Shown here: positions 1 through 9,622 of the stretch, piece by piece
Numbering within the stretch: position 1 is the stretch's first letter
How the letters are laid out: every line of letters starts with the position of its first letter
DNA from: Pseudoips prasinana
Taxonomy: Eukaryota > Arthropoda > Insecta > Lepidoptera > Nolidae
DNA length: 64,000 bases
Assembly: GCA_951640165.1 (NCBI GenBank)
Contig: OX621255.1
Span: 4,898,001-4,962,000, forward strand
Direction of reading: 5' to 3'
Made by a program: the position numbers and the translations under genes
Notes under the pieces: model-generated
What the model saw: the letters and a program-made list of their open reading frames with translations, nothing else
The model's database searches: none
Told to the model about the DNA's origin: nothing

Positions 1-56
1 CAACCTGGAGCATTTGTAACAGACCACTTAACTACTAAGTAGTTGTGCCGTCTGGT

Positions 57-252
57 TTCTGGCCCAGAAAGAATAACAGGGTCACCCCATACTATCCCGT
101 GGGTGTCGTAAAAGGCGACTACGGGATACAGCAGGTAGTCGGGCACCAGCACCTCCTCCTGTGTACTCACTAACTACTACCTGACTGCGCTCACCAACTC
201 ACATTCCAAGTGCGGTGAATACGGCAAACCCTTCCAAATGGCAACGTTATAG
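57..252 (+). repeat. Interspersed repeat, RTE-LINE-associated segment
   Basis: The segment contains CCCGTGGGTGTCGTAAAAGG and later CAACTCACATTCCAAG. The same block recurs at 48455-48630 and, split by another insertion, at 58130-58253 plus 58847-58925. At 48 kb it runs into a tail of the RTE type, so I take it as part of that LINE's 3' region or a derivative. There is no coding frame. Confidence 0.6.
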
Positions 253-461
253 AACCTATATCAGGCTGATGATAATGATTATGATGATTCTTTTGGCTTG
301 AAATTCTTAACACTTTCAAACTGAGACACGTGTTGGTTGCCGCTCTGTACCATGTAATTTGCTTACTTAAATTATGTTTCTGGCATAGGCAAATTGTGGG
401 GGTAAGAGGACGGCAGCGAGGCTTGAATAACTATGTCATTAAATTAACCAGTGCCTTTAAG

Positions 462-620
462 AATCATCATCATCATATCAGCCGAAAGACGCCCACTGCT
501 GTACAAAGGCCTCCCCCCAAAGATCTCCTCAATTCCTGGTCTTGCGCTATCCACATCCAGCGACTTCCAGTGACCCTCACAAGATCATCGGTCCATCTTG
601 TAAGGGGCCTTCACACGCTG
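462..620 (-). repeat. RTE-type LINE 3' tail
   Basis: Read on the minus strand it gives the familiar tail: a GGAGGCCTTTG stretch, a GTGGGCGTCTTTCGGCTGAT stretch, then ATGATGATGATGATT. The same tail recurs more than a dozen times in the window in both orientations. This copy is 5'-truncated and non-coding. Confidence 0.65.
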
Positions 621-956
621 CCTCTAAGAATAATAAATAAAAATATAATCCTACTTATTTATAGTTACCATTCGCTACTGGAGTTACTCATTCATACCCG
701 GAACTAAATTTCCAATCGTCATTCAATGAAAGATAAAATTGAATGGATGTATCCTCTATTGTGGCAAAAATATGGCAAATTTGACAAAGGATTCTTATCA
801 GCGATCTTTGACATGGTGGGTGCGGTGACAATGCGTAGTTCAATGGCATCCATCGGATGTGAAGTCATGACCTCACGATGGTCAATAGGAAGTGGTGTTT
901 GAAATGAATGTAAACTAATAAAAATAATTAACTGGTCTTCAATATCATAATGTCAG

Positions 957-1140
957 GTCGGGAAGTGGAACTATTCATTTTCTAACTCCTCCATTTGTCT
1001 TTCTGATTAAATTCGTTGCGGGAACCAAGACAGTTAAAGCGATTCCCCGGGACATGCCTGAGCCTCACCGCATTTCATTGTGTGCCACTGTTGGTCCTGA
1101 CTTAGGGGAGTTGCATTGGCGGGTAAGAGGGAGAGACTAG
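957..1140. mobile_element. Unclassified 184-bp SINE-like retroposon (family F)
   Basis: The insert is flanked by a perfect 14-bp direct repeat TATCATAATGTCAG (943-956 and 1141-1154), created inside an RTE LINE tail. A second copy of the same unit, about 180 bp with the same two ends, lies at 35211-35390 with its own 11-bp duplication. Shared landmarks are GTGGAACTATTCAT, TGATTAAATTCGTTGCGGG and GTGTGCCACTGTTG. I see no tRNA or 5S promoter boxes and no poly-A tail in either orientation, so orientation and origin are unknown. The duplications and identical ends point to retroposition of a full-length small RNA. Confidence 0.6.
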
Positions 1141-1205
1141 TATCATAATGTCAGCCGAATGACGTCCACTGCTGGATAAAGGCCTCCCCAAAAGATATCA
1201 AAAGT
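1141..1205 (-). repeat. RTE LINE tail fragment, target of family F
   Basis: On the minus strand it reads through the RTE tail motif (AGTGGACGTCATTCGGCTGA). It begins at the right copy of the duplication made by the family F insertion. Confidence 0.6.
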
Positions 1206-1218
1206 TGTGTCCATCATG

Positions 1219-1290
1219 GCTTTCGATTCCCACCCAGGACAGATATTTCTTCGCATGAACAGGTCTGAATGTCCTGAGTCTGGTTGTAAT
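1219..1290 (+). repeat. SINE family A fragment (B-box half)
   Basis: TTCGATTCCCACCCAGGACA followed by the ATATTT and GAACAGGTCTGAATGTCC stretch matches the middle of the common tRNA-derived SINE of this window. Both ends are missing. The 3' end is joined directly to a Helitron start. Confidence 0.6.
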
Positions 1291-1457
1291 CCTACTAATA
1301 TTAAAAAGGCGAAAGTTTGTGAGTGTGTGAGTGTGTATGTTTGGTACTTCTTCACGTCTTAACGGCTGGAGCGATTTTAATAAAATTTGGTACCTATGGA
1401 GTTAGCTGACACCCTGGATAAATACATAGGCTACGTAAAACCGCGGGGCAAAGCTAG
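1291..1457 (+). mobile_element. Small non-autonomous Helitron-like element
   Basis: It starts around CTACTAATATTA and carries the conserved GGCTGGAGCGATTTTAAT block. It ends in AAACCGCGGGG and then CTAGT, the hairpin-plus-CTAG ending expected of Helitrons. There is no coding capacity. Related copies lie at 3549-3718, 28995-29157 and 36735-36912. Confidence 0.65.
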
Positions 1458-1514
1458 TTATCTATATAAGTATTTGGGTTGGCGATGGCAGTAAGATGGT
1501 CATAGTACCCAGAA

Positions 1515-1730
1515 TGTAGCTGTCGGTTTTGGTTGTAGTCACTAGACAACAGTCATTAAGCCACGTCAGAGGCCACTGGGCGGCTTAAACAACTCTGACA
1601 CTAGGGTAACCACTGCCCATACGATAAGCAAGCAAGCAGAAGGAAGCTGCTGCCCGTCTTCTGGTAAATATTCCCTCGGGTCGACTTTTACGCCCCCCAC
1701 GGGATGTGATGGGGTGATGATGTTCAATTC
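1515..1730. repeat. 5S-SINE 3' half joined to an antisense RTE tail
   Basis: Positions 1515-1640 match the 3' half of the 5S-derived SINE (CAACAGTCATTAAGCCACG, then CTCTGACACTAGGG). Positions 1640-1730 match the RTE tail on the minus strand (CCACGGGATGTGATGGGGTG). The 5S-like head is absent here. Confidence 0.55.
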
Positions 1731-1956
1731 CTACTATTTAAATTACACGTTGTATAAATCAAAGTTGCTTAACTTGACTTGACTTACAAACAAATAGAAT
1801 TATAAATTGGAATCCAATGGATCGATAATTTAGCGTTCAGATTTAGACAAGGTCGAGTGAACGCCAATAAACGATTAAAGTTTCATTATTATCGACTCAG
1901 CAGTTCGTATGACGCATTGCAAGATTAGCAAGACGTGTTTTAATGACTTACAACTT

Positions 1957-2285
1957 ATTATATCAGCCGAAAGACGTCCACTGCTGGACAACGGCCTCCC
2001 CCAAAGATTTCCACAATTGCCGATCTTGCTGCCGGGGATTTTTAACACCCCCTGACTGGGAATAGCAAGGTTGCCGAGGAATGGGGGCCGCGGTTTTGTG
2101 GTGTCCATCATTTTGAGGGGTTTTGCCATAATCGCCACGCTTGGCAGACGGGTTTGCGATCACATTATTATAGTACTCAGAGAAACTTTGCTGCCCATTC
2201 TCTGGTATATAGTACCTCGGACTGACGTCTAAGCCCCCAGGGAAGGGATGAGGTGGCGATTCTTTATAGCCGTCAGCCACATAGC
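1957..2285 (-). repeat. RTE LINE tail, long copy
   Basis: The minus strand shows the usual tail plus about 200 bp upstream, with landmarks CAGAGAATGGGCAGCAAAG and GCGATTATGGCAAAACCCC. The same block is present in sense orientation at 2738-2968 and 50326-50560. No frame is open across it. Confidence 0.6.
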
Positions 2286-2299
2286 CACAAACTTAGGTA

Positions 2300-2434
2300 C
2301 AGACGCCAGCACATCCAGCTACCACAATGTGTCAAATTTCTTTTATGGATTTTCTACTTTATCACATAAGCATAAGGTTCACTTTCAATTGGGAAAAATT
2401 GACAGATTGTGGTAGCTTGATGTGCTGGCGTCTG
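2300..2434. mobile_element. Palindromic MITE (P-MITE) copy 1
   Basis: A 135-bp near-perfect palindrome starting CAGACGCCAGCACATC and ending in its inverse GATGTGCTGGCGTCTG. The arms are about 60 bp around a short AT-rich centre (CACATAAGCATAAGG). Eight copies occur in this window. No target duplication is obvious, although flanks often read GTA or TGT. It has no coding capacity and could fold into one long hairpin. Confidence 0.75.
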
Positions 2435-2737
2435 AACCTTATTATTATTTTCAATATTTAATGCGAAATTACCTAATACCTATTTAATTTAAGTGTCGAT
2501 CACGCTCAACTACTCTTCCTTGAATAATCGTGTCGTAATTATAAGTGTATTTTGTCTTTATTTACGAACTTGCGACATCCCGGGCGTTAAGGCTTCACCG
2601 CTGCCATTCAATCACTAAATCGCTGCGTCAGACAATATGTAGTAAAATATAACTATAACTATAAATTTCAATAATTAAACCTATGTAATGATCACTTTGA
2701 CAATAACTTAATATATAAGCTAGCTAAATATCATTTA

Positions 2738-2968
2738 GCTGAGTGGTGACGATAGAATATCATCACCCCATCTCATCCCGTGGGAGGCGTAGAAATCTTC
2801 CGAGGGGATACCTACCAGAGAACGGGCAGCAGTTTTTTTCTGTGAACTATGACCATCAAACTGCGATCGCCAACCCGTCTGCCAGGCGTGGCGATTATGG
2901 CATATCCGCCCAATCTTTGGGGAGGCTTTTGTCCAGCCGTGGACGTACTTTGGCTGAGATGATGATGA
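2738..2968 (+). repeat. RTE LINE 3' tail, sense copy
   Basis: Landmarks in order are CACCCCATCTCATCCCGTGG, ACCAGAGAACGGGCAGCAG, TGCGATCGCCAACCCGTCTG and a final GGCTGAGATGATGATG. It is non-coding, with the usual 3' end of the family. Confidence 0.6.
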
Positions 2969-3438
2969 AATATCATTACTATTATAAAATAAATTTTATT
3001 CTAAATATTTTCATACAATCCGTGTAGGTACCTAAATATGTATTATATGTACCTAGAAATAATTATTTATACTTAACTATACTACTACAAACATGTTCTG
3101 ACTATTTACAAGCGCTTTTTAAAGTCTTCGTGAGATTTTTATCTTCTTTTTTAATTTGGGTTAAAATTGTTTCTTTTTTATTTTAAAACATGTAGGTTAT
3201 ATAAGTCTGATCAGATCAGATACCCAATTCCATACAATGATATCTTTAGTAGGTATGTAAAATGACAATAGTCAGTGGCATTTCGCGATGTGAGTCAATT
3301 CCATTGTACAGTTTTTGGTGGAGCCTGGGAACTATAAATGGTCTTATTTCCTCATATGGTGAAATAGGCTCTAGTTAATCACACACACACACAACATCGT
3401 GAGGGCGATGCAGTAGACACAAAGGTTTCATTCTAACT
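2969..3438. other. AT-rich stretch, no feature recognised
   Basis: No coding frame and no repeat that I recognise, apart from a short CA run near 3383-3394. Confidence 0.5.
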
Positions 3439-3770
3439 ACTAATATTATAATAAATGCGAAAGTTCGTGAGTATGGATTTATGAATGTTTGTTACTCTTT
3501 TACGCAAAAACTACGGAACAGATTTTAATGAATCTTTGTAGTATGCTATCACACTAATATTAAGACGAAAGTTTGTGAGTTTGTATGTTTGTTACTTCTA
3601 CACGTGTAAACGGCTGGAGCGATTTTAAGAAAATTTGGCATGGAGTTAGCTGACTCCCTGGATTAATAGGCTATAATTTATAAAGTTTAACGTGGGTAAA
3701 ACCGCGGGGCCCAGCTAGTAATTTGCAAAGTTGAACGTGGGTCCAACCGCGGGGCACGCGGATAGTAAAC
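3439..3770 (+). mobile_element. Helitron-like element with a second Helitron inside it
   Basis: The outer copy begins near 3440 (CTACTAATATTATAATAAATG) and resumes at 3719 with a tail carrying GTCCAACCGCGGGG. A second, complete small Helitron occupies 3549-3718, with GGCTGGAGCGATTTTAAG and an AAACCGCGGGG hairpin followed by CTAGT. Insertion between A and T without target duplication is as expected for Helitrons. Confidence 0.6.
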
Positions 3771-3799
3771 TAATTATTAAAAATAATACTAAATGACTT

Positions 3800-3860
3800 C
3801 ATAATTACTGCCCCCGATGGGTATTATGCGCCTCTTTTAGCGTCGGGGGTTAAAAGTAAG
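3800..3860 (-). repeat. Short head of a TTAACCCCCGACGC-type repeat
   Basis: On the minus strand it starts TTAACCCCCGACGC, a head I associate with a dispersed lepidopteran element. It also forms a CCCCCGA/TCGGGGG hairpin. The body is missing. A longer relative may be at 27595-27930. Confidence 0.4.
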
Positions 3861-4098
3861 GAAATTCAAACTGTTTTAGAAAAGCCTAACACCGATTTCA
3901 ATACCAATAATTGTTTCCAAAACATTTTAAGTTGTTGGCAAATAATTGCCTGCATTCATTGCCTATTGTTGTGGGCACCTACTTCTAATGTTTTTAAAAC
4001 AACTTTATATTATGGTATCATTTCGAATCAGCTCTGCTAACTCCCACCAAATTAGACTGCCCCGGTCACCCACCACGGCATTAGATTGTAGGGATTTA

Positions 4099-4233
4099 CA
4101 GACGCCAGCACATCCAGTTACCCCAATCTGTCAAATTTCTTTTTTATATTTTCAACTTTATCACATAAGCATAAGGTTCAGTTTTAATTGGGGAAATTTT
4201 ACAGATGGGGGTAGCATGATGTGCTGGCGTATG
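4099..4233. mobile_element. P-MITE copy 2
   Basis: Same 135-bp palindrome as copy 1, starting CAGACGCCAGCACATC and ending GATGTGCTGGCGTATG. One terminal base has changed (GTATG for GTCTG). Confidence 0.75.
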
Positions 4234-4275
4234 TACATTATTTTATTTAACTTAGGTACAATCATATTATTCTGT

Positions 4276-4541
4276 ACTTGCCTTTCACGCCGCAGGTCGT
4301 CGGTTCAATTCCCAAACAGTGCCTCTAGCACGAGTTCCTGCAGTTTACTTACTCGATCACACGTACAGTTTCGTCCCATACATTGAGCACCAGAGTTTTA
4401 GTTCTTAATAGTTTCCGCGAGAGGCGCTGGTGCTCAATGTATGGGAGGAAACTGTACGTGTGATCGAGTAAGTAAACTGCAGGAACTTGTGCTAGAGGCA
4501 CTAGACAGATATTTGTGTGCATGAACATGTTTGTTTGTCCT
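4276..4541 (+). mobile_element. SINE family A, split by a hairpin element
   Basis: The sequence reads CTTTCACGCCGCAGGTCG, then GGTTCAATTCCCA, and breaks at 4318. It resumes at 4503 with AGACAGATATTTGTG and GCATGAACATG. The break lies just after the B box of the tRNA-derived head. A separate copy in opposite orientation abuts it at 4542. Confidence 0.6.
4318..4502. mobile_element. 185-bp foldback MITE inside a SINE
   Basis: The ends are AGTGCCTCTAGCAC and its inverse. The two arms are about 76 bp and differ at only about two positions. A 33-bp loop separates them. It interrupts the SINE at 4276-4541 cleanly. I found no other copy in the window and no clear target duplication, so its transposon class is open. 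Confidence 0.6.
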
Positions 4542-4722
4542 ACTTACTACTTTTCTTTTGAAAATACATACTTTAATACATAATTTTTACTTTAACACCC
4601 AGACTCAGGACAAAAAGACATGTTCATGCACACAAATATCTGTCCTGGGTGGAATTGAACCCACGACCTGTGGCGTGAAAAGCAAGTATCTACCACCCAC
4701 GTCAACAGGCCCGTCATCGTTT
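4542..4722 (-). mobile_element. SINE family A, antisense copy
   Basis: The minus strand has the tRNA-like head (GCCTGTTGACGTGG), a B-box region (TTCAATTCCACCC) and CAGATATTTGTGTGCATGAA. The 3' part is truncated where it meets the sense copy. Confidence 0.6.
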
Positions 4723-4798
4723 TAACCCTTTACTAGCTAGCTACTTAGCCAAGTACATTTATTTTAACCCTTAAGTTAACCTGGTTAAGGGTTTTTAA

Positions 4799-5040
4799 AG
4801 GCTTTGCTCTGACCAGTCCGTAAGTGATCGGTGACGTTAAGCAACTAGGCTCGCGGTCAGTCCATAGATGGGTGACCGCCAAAGTGATTTAATTTCTGAG
4901 CGTCTCCGTGCTTTGAAGGGCACGTTAAGTTGACGGTCCCGGTTTTAGTAGGGAACAGTCGTTAAGCCATGTCAGAGGCTACTGGGCGTCTTAAACAACT
5001 CTGACACTAGGGCGACCACTGCCCATACGATAAGTAAGTA
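4799..5040 (+). mobile_element. 5S rRNA-derived SINE, copy 1
   Basis: The head (4815-4885) reads like the 3' half of an insect 5S rRNA: GTTAAGCAACTAGGC, CGCGGTCAGTCCATA, then GATGGGTGACCGCC. These correspond to the internal RNA polymerase III box A and box C regions. The body continues CTCCGTGCTTTGAAGGGC and CAACAGTCGTTAAGCC and ends near GCCCATACGATAAGTAAGTA. Copies at 14722-14965 and 55163-55425 share the same head and body. The 5' third of 5S rRNA is absent, so this is a SINE, not a 5S gene. Confidence 0.65.
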
Positions 5041-6049
5041 GGTATGCGGATAATAATCTTCGAAGGTTACGTTATTATTGAAACTAAGCAAAGGGAACAC
5101 TTAATTATACCTATGTTTAATAAACTGATGCGTAAACAAAAATATATCATGCCACTTAAATTATACTTACATCAGCGCATGCTCATTTAAAATGTCGTGG
5201 ATTTTGCATATTCTACAAATATGCAAACTCTATGCATGCCTAGCAAAAGAAACACTGAACATGACATTTTACTGCAATATTAAATTAACACGAACATACA
5301 AGAATTGCAGACAGCACTAAAAGTAAAAACAACGGAAAACTACTCTATTTCTCTCCAAATATAGTCCTAATTAAATTACACATTGAGAATTTAAAGATTT
5401 ACTCAAACATCATTAAAAAGTGAACCGTAAACCGTTAAATCTAAGGTGGATTTTCGTTTGGATCGAAGACTGGTTGAACTGTCCGCGGAGTTAATCATCA
5501 CAGTTGTCAGTGAGCTTGACATGCAATAGTTGTTAGTTGCGAATTAGTCACTAGAAAACTATTTGAGTTTTTAGTGGATATTACCAATTACGACATATGT
5601 AACCGAGCGGTATAAGCAATTGGTACTTTGATTTGATAATCACAGATTCTAAGTTTTCCCAAATTTGCCGTACGGCTTTTTTAAGACAATACCCACGGTG
5701 AGAAATTCCTGTATCGTCTGAAAGTTTACAAATATACGAATCAGACAAATACTTGACTTTTGAGAAGATCGAAGGCGACCATCGTAACCATAGCGGCAAT
5801 CGTGCAGATACATAAAACAAATGAGACCAACTAACCTTCCATTATGTGTTATTTCCCTTTTCTATAGCAGTATCTCTTTATTGGGACCAGTAAACCCCTA
5901 GAGAATATTCATCCATCATCAACCTATCTGCGTCTGCGATCGCGGTTACGATGTCTCCTCAAATAATGGGCACAACTCCATTCCACCGAATTAAAACCTT
6001 TTTATATTTTAATCTTTTACTTATGATAAATACATGCCTGCTGTGTGGT
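5041..6049. other. Apparently unique stretch with a 79-codon minus-strand frame
   Basis: I recognise no repeat. A minus-strand frame at 5581-5820 begins at a non-ATG codon and resembles nothing I can name; it may be chance. A palindromic GCATGC/ATGCAT patch lies near 5180-5240. Confidence 0.35.
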
Positions 6050-6195
6050 GAAGGGGGTGCATATCCCACTCTATCTCATCCCGTGGTGACTGAGGGGCGT
6101 TAAGTAGTCCCGAACAGCGTCTCTTACGACCAATGCGATCGCCAGCCCGCCTCCTAAGCGTGACAATTGTGGCATATTCCCATTGTCCAGTGGAC
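6050..6195 (+). repeat. RTE LINE tail, degenerate
   Basis: It contains TCTATCTCATCCCGTGG, then CAATGCGATCGCCAGCCCG, then CCAGTGGACG. It lacks the final ATGATG tail because a SINE follows. Confidence 0.5.
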
Positions 6196-6450
6196 GCCTT
6201 ACGGCTGGTGGTCTAGTGGTTAGTAAACCTGCATGTTAAGCCAGAGGTTGTCAGTTCGATCTTCACTCAAGACAAATCTTTGTGTGATAAGCACTATGTA
6301 CACGTTGTATTTTATCTTTGATAATGTATGCATTTAGAAATATATTCATATTAGTATGTTTATCAGTTGCCTGGTTGCTATAGTAGGTACAGACTCTGCC
6401 TAGTTTGGGATCAGATGGCCGTGTGTTAATTGTCCCAAGATATTTATTTA
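6196..6450 (+). mobile_element. SINE family B (tRNA-derived)
   Basis: The head reads CTGGTGGTCTAGTGGTTAGT (A-box-like) and GTTCGATCTTCACTC (decayed B box). The body ends GATCAGATGGCCGTGTGT as in family A. Other copies are minus-strand, at 18800-18985 and 57165-57412. Confidence 0.6.
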
Positions 6451-6696
6451 TTTATTTCGATATGACATAATATGACGTTTAATTATTGTCAATGAAATAT
6501 CTTTATTCATAAATCTTACAATAGTAAACCACTATAACAAAGATTTTAACCTCCACTCCAGTATAACACGGACTTGCACTTGACCGCATTTTTTCTCAGC
6601 ACCAAGAAAAGGTACATAAATCATTCGGTTATGTCAGTTGCGGCTAACCGCACATTGCGTAGACATTATCTAGATTACGTTAGTAATGCTATGGTA

Positions 6697-6831
6697 CAGA
6701 CGCCAGCACATCAAGCTACCCCAATCTGTCAAATTTCTTTTAATGATTTTGAACGTTGTCACACGAGAATAAGGTTCACTTTCAATTGGGGAAATTTGAC
6801 AGATTGCGGTAGCTTGATGTGCTGTCGTCTG
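6697..6831. mobile_element. P-MITE copy 3
   Basis: A 135-bp palindrome starting CAGACGCCAGCACATC, with one changed base in the right terminus (CTGTCGTCTG). It retains long complementary arms. Confidence 0.75.
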
Positions 6832-6889
6832 CACAACGCGAAACACTACCGGGGACTCATTCTAGATCGGGGCGACAAGATACAGAACA

Positions 6890-7006
6890 GTAATTTAATC
6901 AGGCGTTACTTTGTGGAAATCGATGAAAATGCAATGTTAATATGTAGTGTTAATTCCGTTAATTGTCAGTATAATCAAGCCGGAATGCAATATCCACTGC
7001 TGTCCC
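6890..7006. repeat. Penelope-like element end fragment
   Basis: It matches the outer part of the palindrome at 25.7 kb. Shared landmarks are AATCAGGCGTTACTTTG, AATATGTAGTGTTAATTCCG and TAATTGTCAGT. It stops at the adjacent SINE. Confidence 0.55.
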
Positions 7007-7195
7007 CCACACGGTCATCTGATCTCAAACTAAGCAGAGCTTGTACTACGTAAACCAGATAACTGATATATTACATGTACTACTTCTCTTTTGTAAATAC
7101 ATACTCATATAGATAATTACACTCAGACTCAGGACAAACAGACATGTTCATGCACACAAATATCTGTTCCACCTGTTGCCAACCGGCCTGGCTAT
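7007..7195 (-). mobile_element. SINE family A, antisense
   Basis: Reading from the plus strand: ACACGGTCATCTGATCTC, then ACCAGATAACTGATATAT, then GACATGTTCATGCACACAAA. The B-box end is damaged. Confidence 0.6.
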
Positions 7196-7548
7196 AGGGA
7201 CAGCATCCATACATAAGTAAAATTTCGTTTCTGTTTCTATTCATCCCCGGAGTTTCTAATCGCCCCGTTTTACGGTATTTGGAACCATTTAAATGACACG
7301 CTAATGTTTTTTTTTATTTACAGGTAAGGGCATTAAGTCACTGGCAGCTTTTAATGAAGAGTGGTATGTTTTTATGTTGATGTTGTAATTATATTTATAG
7401 TTCTACAAACTTATCTGGCCCGGTGGCCAAAAGTAGAACTAACGACGCAAGTTGGAAATGTCAATCGGCTGTTATTCCCTGACATTTCTGCCATTGATTG
7501 TTTGTTGCGCGTATTTATTTTTCTTTTTGTGGTTTTTAATTGTGAAAA

Positions 7549-7686
7549 ATGCCGAAAGCTTTAAAAAGTGATGCGAGGAACGTTATATTACAAGTATTGA
7601 ATTATATGAATGAAGAAAAACACTTCCAGGCACCAATTATAGCCTTCAATAAGTTGTATGAACGCGTAGCTGCTGCTACCGGTTAG
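7549..7686 (+). pseudogene. Transposase N-terminal fragment
   Basis: ATG opens a 45-codon frame beginning MPKALKSDARNVILQVL and ending ERVAAATG before TAG. Proteins starting this way, with a helix-turn-helix and a VAAATG stretch, are common in insect transposases of the IS630/Tc1/mariner superfamily. The frame stops where the family normally continues, in keeping with the internal deletion of the host element. It is unlikely to be functional. Confidence 0.5.
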
Positions 7687-7840
7687 TGTTGTCAGCTTCT
7701 GAAAAAATACGAAACTCCCCCCTCGCACTTTGAATTTATTTATTTTAAAATATTAATTATTTATTTAATTTTTGCTATTTCCATTGTAGGTGCCGGGGAG
7801 TGATTTGTAAGAAAACTTGTGAAAGAAAAAGAGCAAGCAG

Positions 7841-8164
7841 ATGCAAATATTTATAGCAGATCAGAATATTGGTAGATCGAATTCTGAAATGCCTACATTG
7901 ATTGCAGAAGCTTTTGATAAAATAACAGTCAATGAATGGCAAAAGCATTACAGTCATGTAAAAAATATTGAAAATGAGTATCGAAAAAGGGATGGATACT
8001 TAGACGAGCCTTTGATCAATCAATTAGGTAGTGATAGTGAAAGTGAAAGCAGTGATTATGACGATGATGTAATGACTTCTGAATTAAACAATTGCGGTTT
8101 CATAATAATACCTGGAGTATCCCCGTTAGAGGACACTCAGCATACATTTTATGTACCTAAATGA
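7841..8164 (+). pseudogene. Transposase C-terminal fragment
   Basis: The open frame contains AFDKITVNEWQKHYSHVKN followed by an acidic serine-rich run (GSDSESESSDYDDD). This layout, helix then acidic tail, resembles the end of transposases paired with the N-terminus at 7549. The nominal start is an ATG, but the upstream sequence shows no catalytic core. The frame ends at TGA 13 bp after a TTTTATGTACC stretch. Confidence 0.45.
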
Positions 8165-8351
8165 TCATAATTATTGTATAAAAATATAAATATTTGTAAT
8201 GACAGTATTTGTTTGCTTTTTAGTGAAGTAATATTTACGTTACAATGTGCATATTATTTTTACCCACTTTATTGCAAAAAATAGTTACTAGCAACACTAA
8301 ATGCGATAACAGCGACGCTGCCAGCGGGCCAGATAAGTTTGTGGAACTGTA

Positions 8352-8624
8352 CGTCTGTATTATAATTTTCTAGCTGTCTGTCTTCATGTGCCAGGTAGCT
8401 AAGCGGTGAGCCGCAAGGCTATGATAGTAAAGCTACGTGTTTATTTTTGTCTATGCTACGTGATCTAGTATGCTGGGTTGTGTGGACTAAGAGTACGTGT
8501 TTTGACGTAAACACTTCCTAGCCGCATTGCGTTCGCATTAATTAGAATCTATTGTTTTAGCGAGCGGGAAAAGGAAAGTAAATATATTTTATTGCGTCGA
8601 ATTAGCAGTCTATAAAATTGAACT
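8352..8624. other. No feature recognised
   Basis: It is non-coding, and I recognise no repeat here. Confidence 0.4.
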
Positions 8625-9145
8625 GATGTGTGTGGCTGACGGAATAATATCACTACCACATCTCGTACGGTGGGGGGGTATAGAAGTTGTTTCGGGGGAA
8701 TATCTATCAGAGAACGGGAAGCAGCGTTTATCTCTGTGTACCTATTTTTTGTTTGTTAAGGCAGGGGGAATGCCTACGCTTGCCACCCGCAAAAAGTGTC
8801 TGCGGGCGGGTATGTCGGACTCGCACCGACTAAACCTACCTGCCGTGGACTTATCTTGGCGCCTGATGGGAGGAGCCCCGGGAACGCGGGTATGCTGCTC
8901 CGGTGCTCCCCTTTTGCGCCATGTCCCAGATGGTCGGAACACGCACCCTGGGAGGGATTGCCCTCCCCTATTGCCTGCTCCTGCCAGTCCGGCATAGCGA
9001 CTGTGCCACAGACAGATCGCTGTCTTCCCGGATCTCTCTGTGTACCTACTATGATTATGGCACAATCCTTCAAATACTGGACACAACTATATTGTGGGCG
9101 GCTTTTCAGAAGTATAGACGTCATTTGACGTCGTTAATGATGATG
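8625..9145 (+). repeat. RTE LINE tail split by an R1-like insertion
   Basis: The left part (8625-8744) runs from TGTGTGGCTGACGGAATAATA through AGAGAACGGGAAGCAGCG. The right part (9049-9145) resumes with ATGATTATGGCACAATCC and ends CGTTAATGATGATGATC. The 14-bp TCTCTGTGTACCTA is duplicated at 8731-8744 and 9035-9048. Confidence 0.55.
8745..9034 (-). mobile_element. 5'-truncated R1-clade-like LINE end
   Basis: This GC-rich 290-bp insert lies between 14-bp direct repeats. On the minus strand it ends TTAACAAACAAAAAAA, a short A-rich tail. It carries GGTTTAGTCGGTGCGAGTCC, a sequence I associate with R1-type LINE 3' ends. Long frames exist on both strands only because of GC content; no protein family is recognisable. 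Clade assignment is tentative. Confidence 0.5.
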
Positions 9146-9614
9146 ATCAGTATAAATATCAAATAAATTTTAAATAGAGATAGATACAGAATAAATTTCA
9201 AATCCAAGATGGCCGCCGATACAAAATGGTGAACTTTTTTTTTCACTTTTCCTTAATATGGGCAACGAATGAAAGGGCTTGAGTATAGACTAGTGCGATA
9301 CTATGACAAATGTAGGGGTATTTTAATTTTTATTAGTTTTAATAAATACAATAAAATGACATTTTAATAGGTAGGTATATCTTGAACCTAGAAGTTATCT
9401 AGGGATACTTCGTAAATAATACCAGGATATGAATTGATAAACGTCGCGGTGTCGGTCAGCTCTATTGCTTCAGTTACTTTAGTTACCAAAATTAAAAGAA
9501 ATCAATTGGACATAACAAAATGTAACACAAACCAAGGCAGGCAAAAATATCAATAAGAAAATGTTCAAAGTTAAAGTTCAAACTCCATCAAAATATAATA
9601 TCTATTTTTTACTA
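9146..9614. other. Repeat-like AT-rich stretch, unassigned
   Basis: It contains AAGATGGCCGCCGATACAAA and poly-T, suggestive of an old dispersed repeat, but I see no second copy in the window. No coding frame. Confidence 0.35.
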
Positions 9615-9622
9615 CATTCAAA

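Larger units (their letters stand above)
7400..8349 (+). mobile_element. Internally deleted Tc1/mariner-type element
   Basis: Terminal inverted repeats of about 30 bp (ACAAACTTATCTGGCCCG near 7406 and its inverse near 8320-8343, about 90% matched) are flanked by TA (7398-7399 and 8350-8351). The interior keeps a transposase N-terminus (7549-7686) and an acidic C-terminus (7841-8164). The DDE catalytic core that should lie between them is missing. It looks like a non-autonomous deletion derivative of a roughly 2-kb parent. Confidence 0.6.

Noticed and set aside
4799..4890. 5S rRNA gene
   Set aside because: Only the 3' half of 5S is present, diverged, and fused to a repeated body; it is a SINE head.
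8742..9166. Overlapping long frames on both strands
   Set aside because: They lie in a GC-rich retroposed insert flanked by a 14-bp duplication; openness follows composition, and no protein motif is visible.
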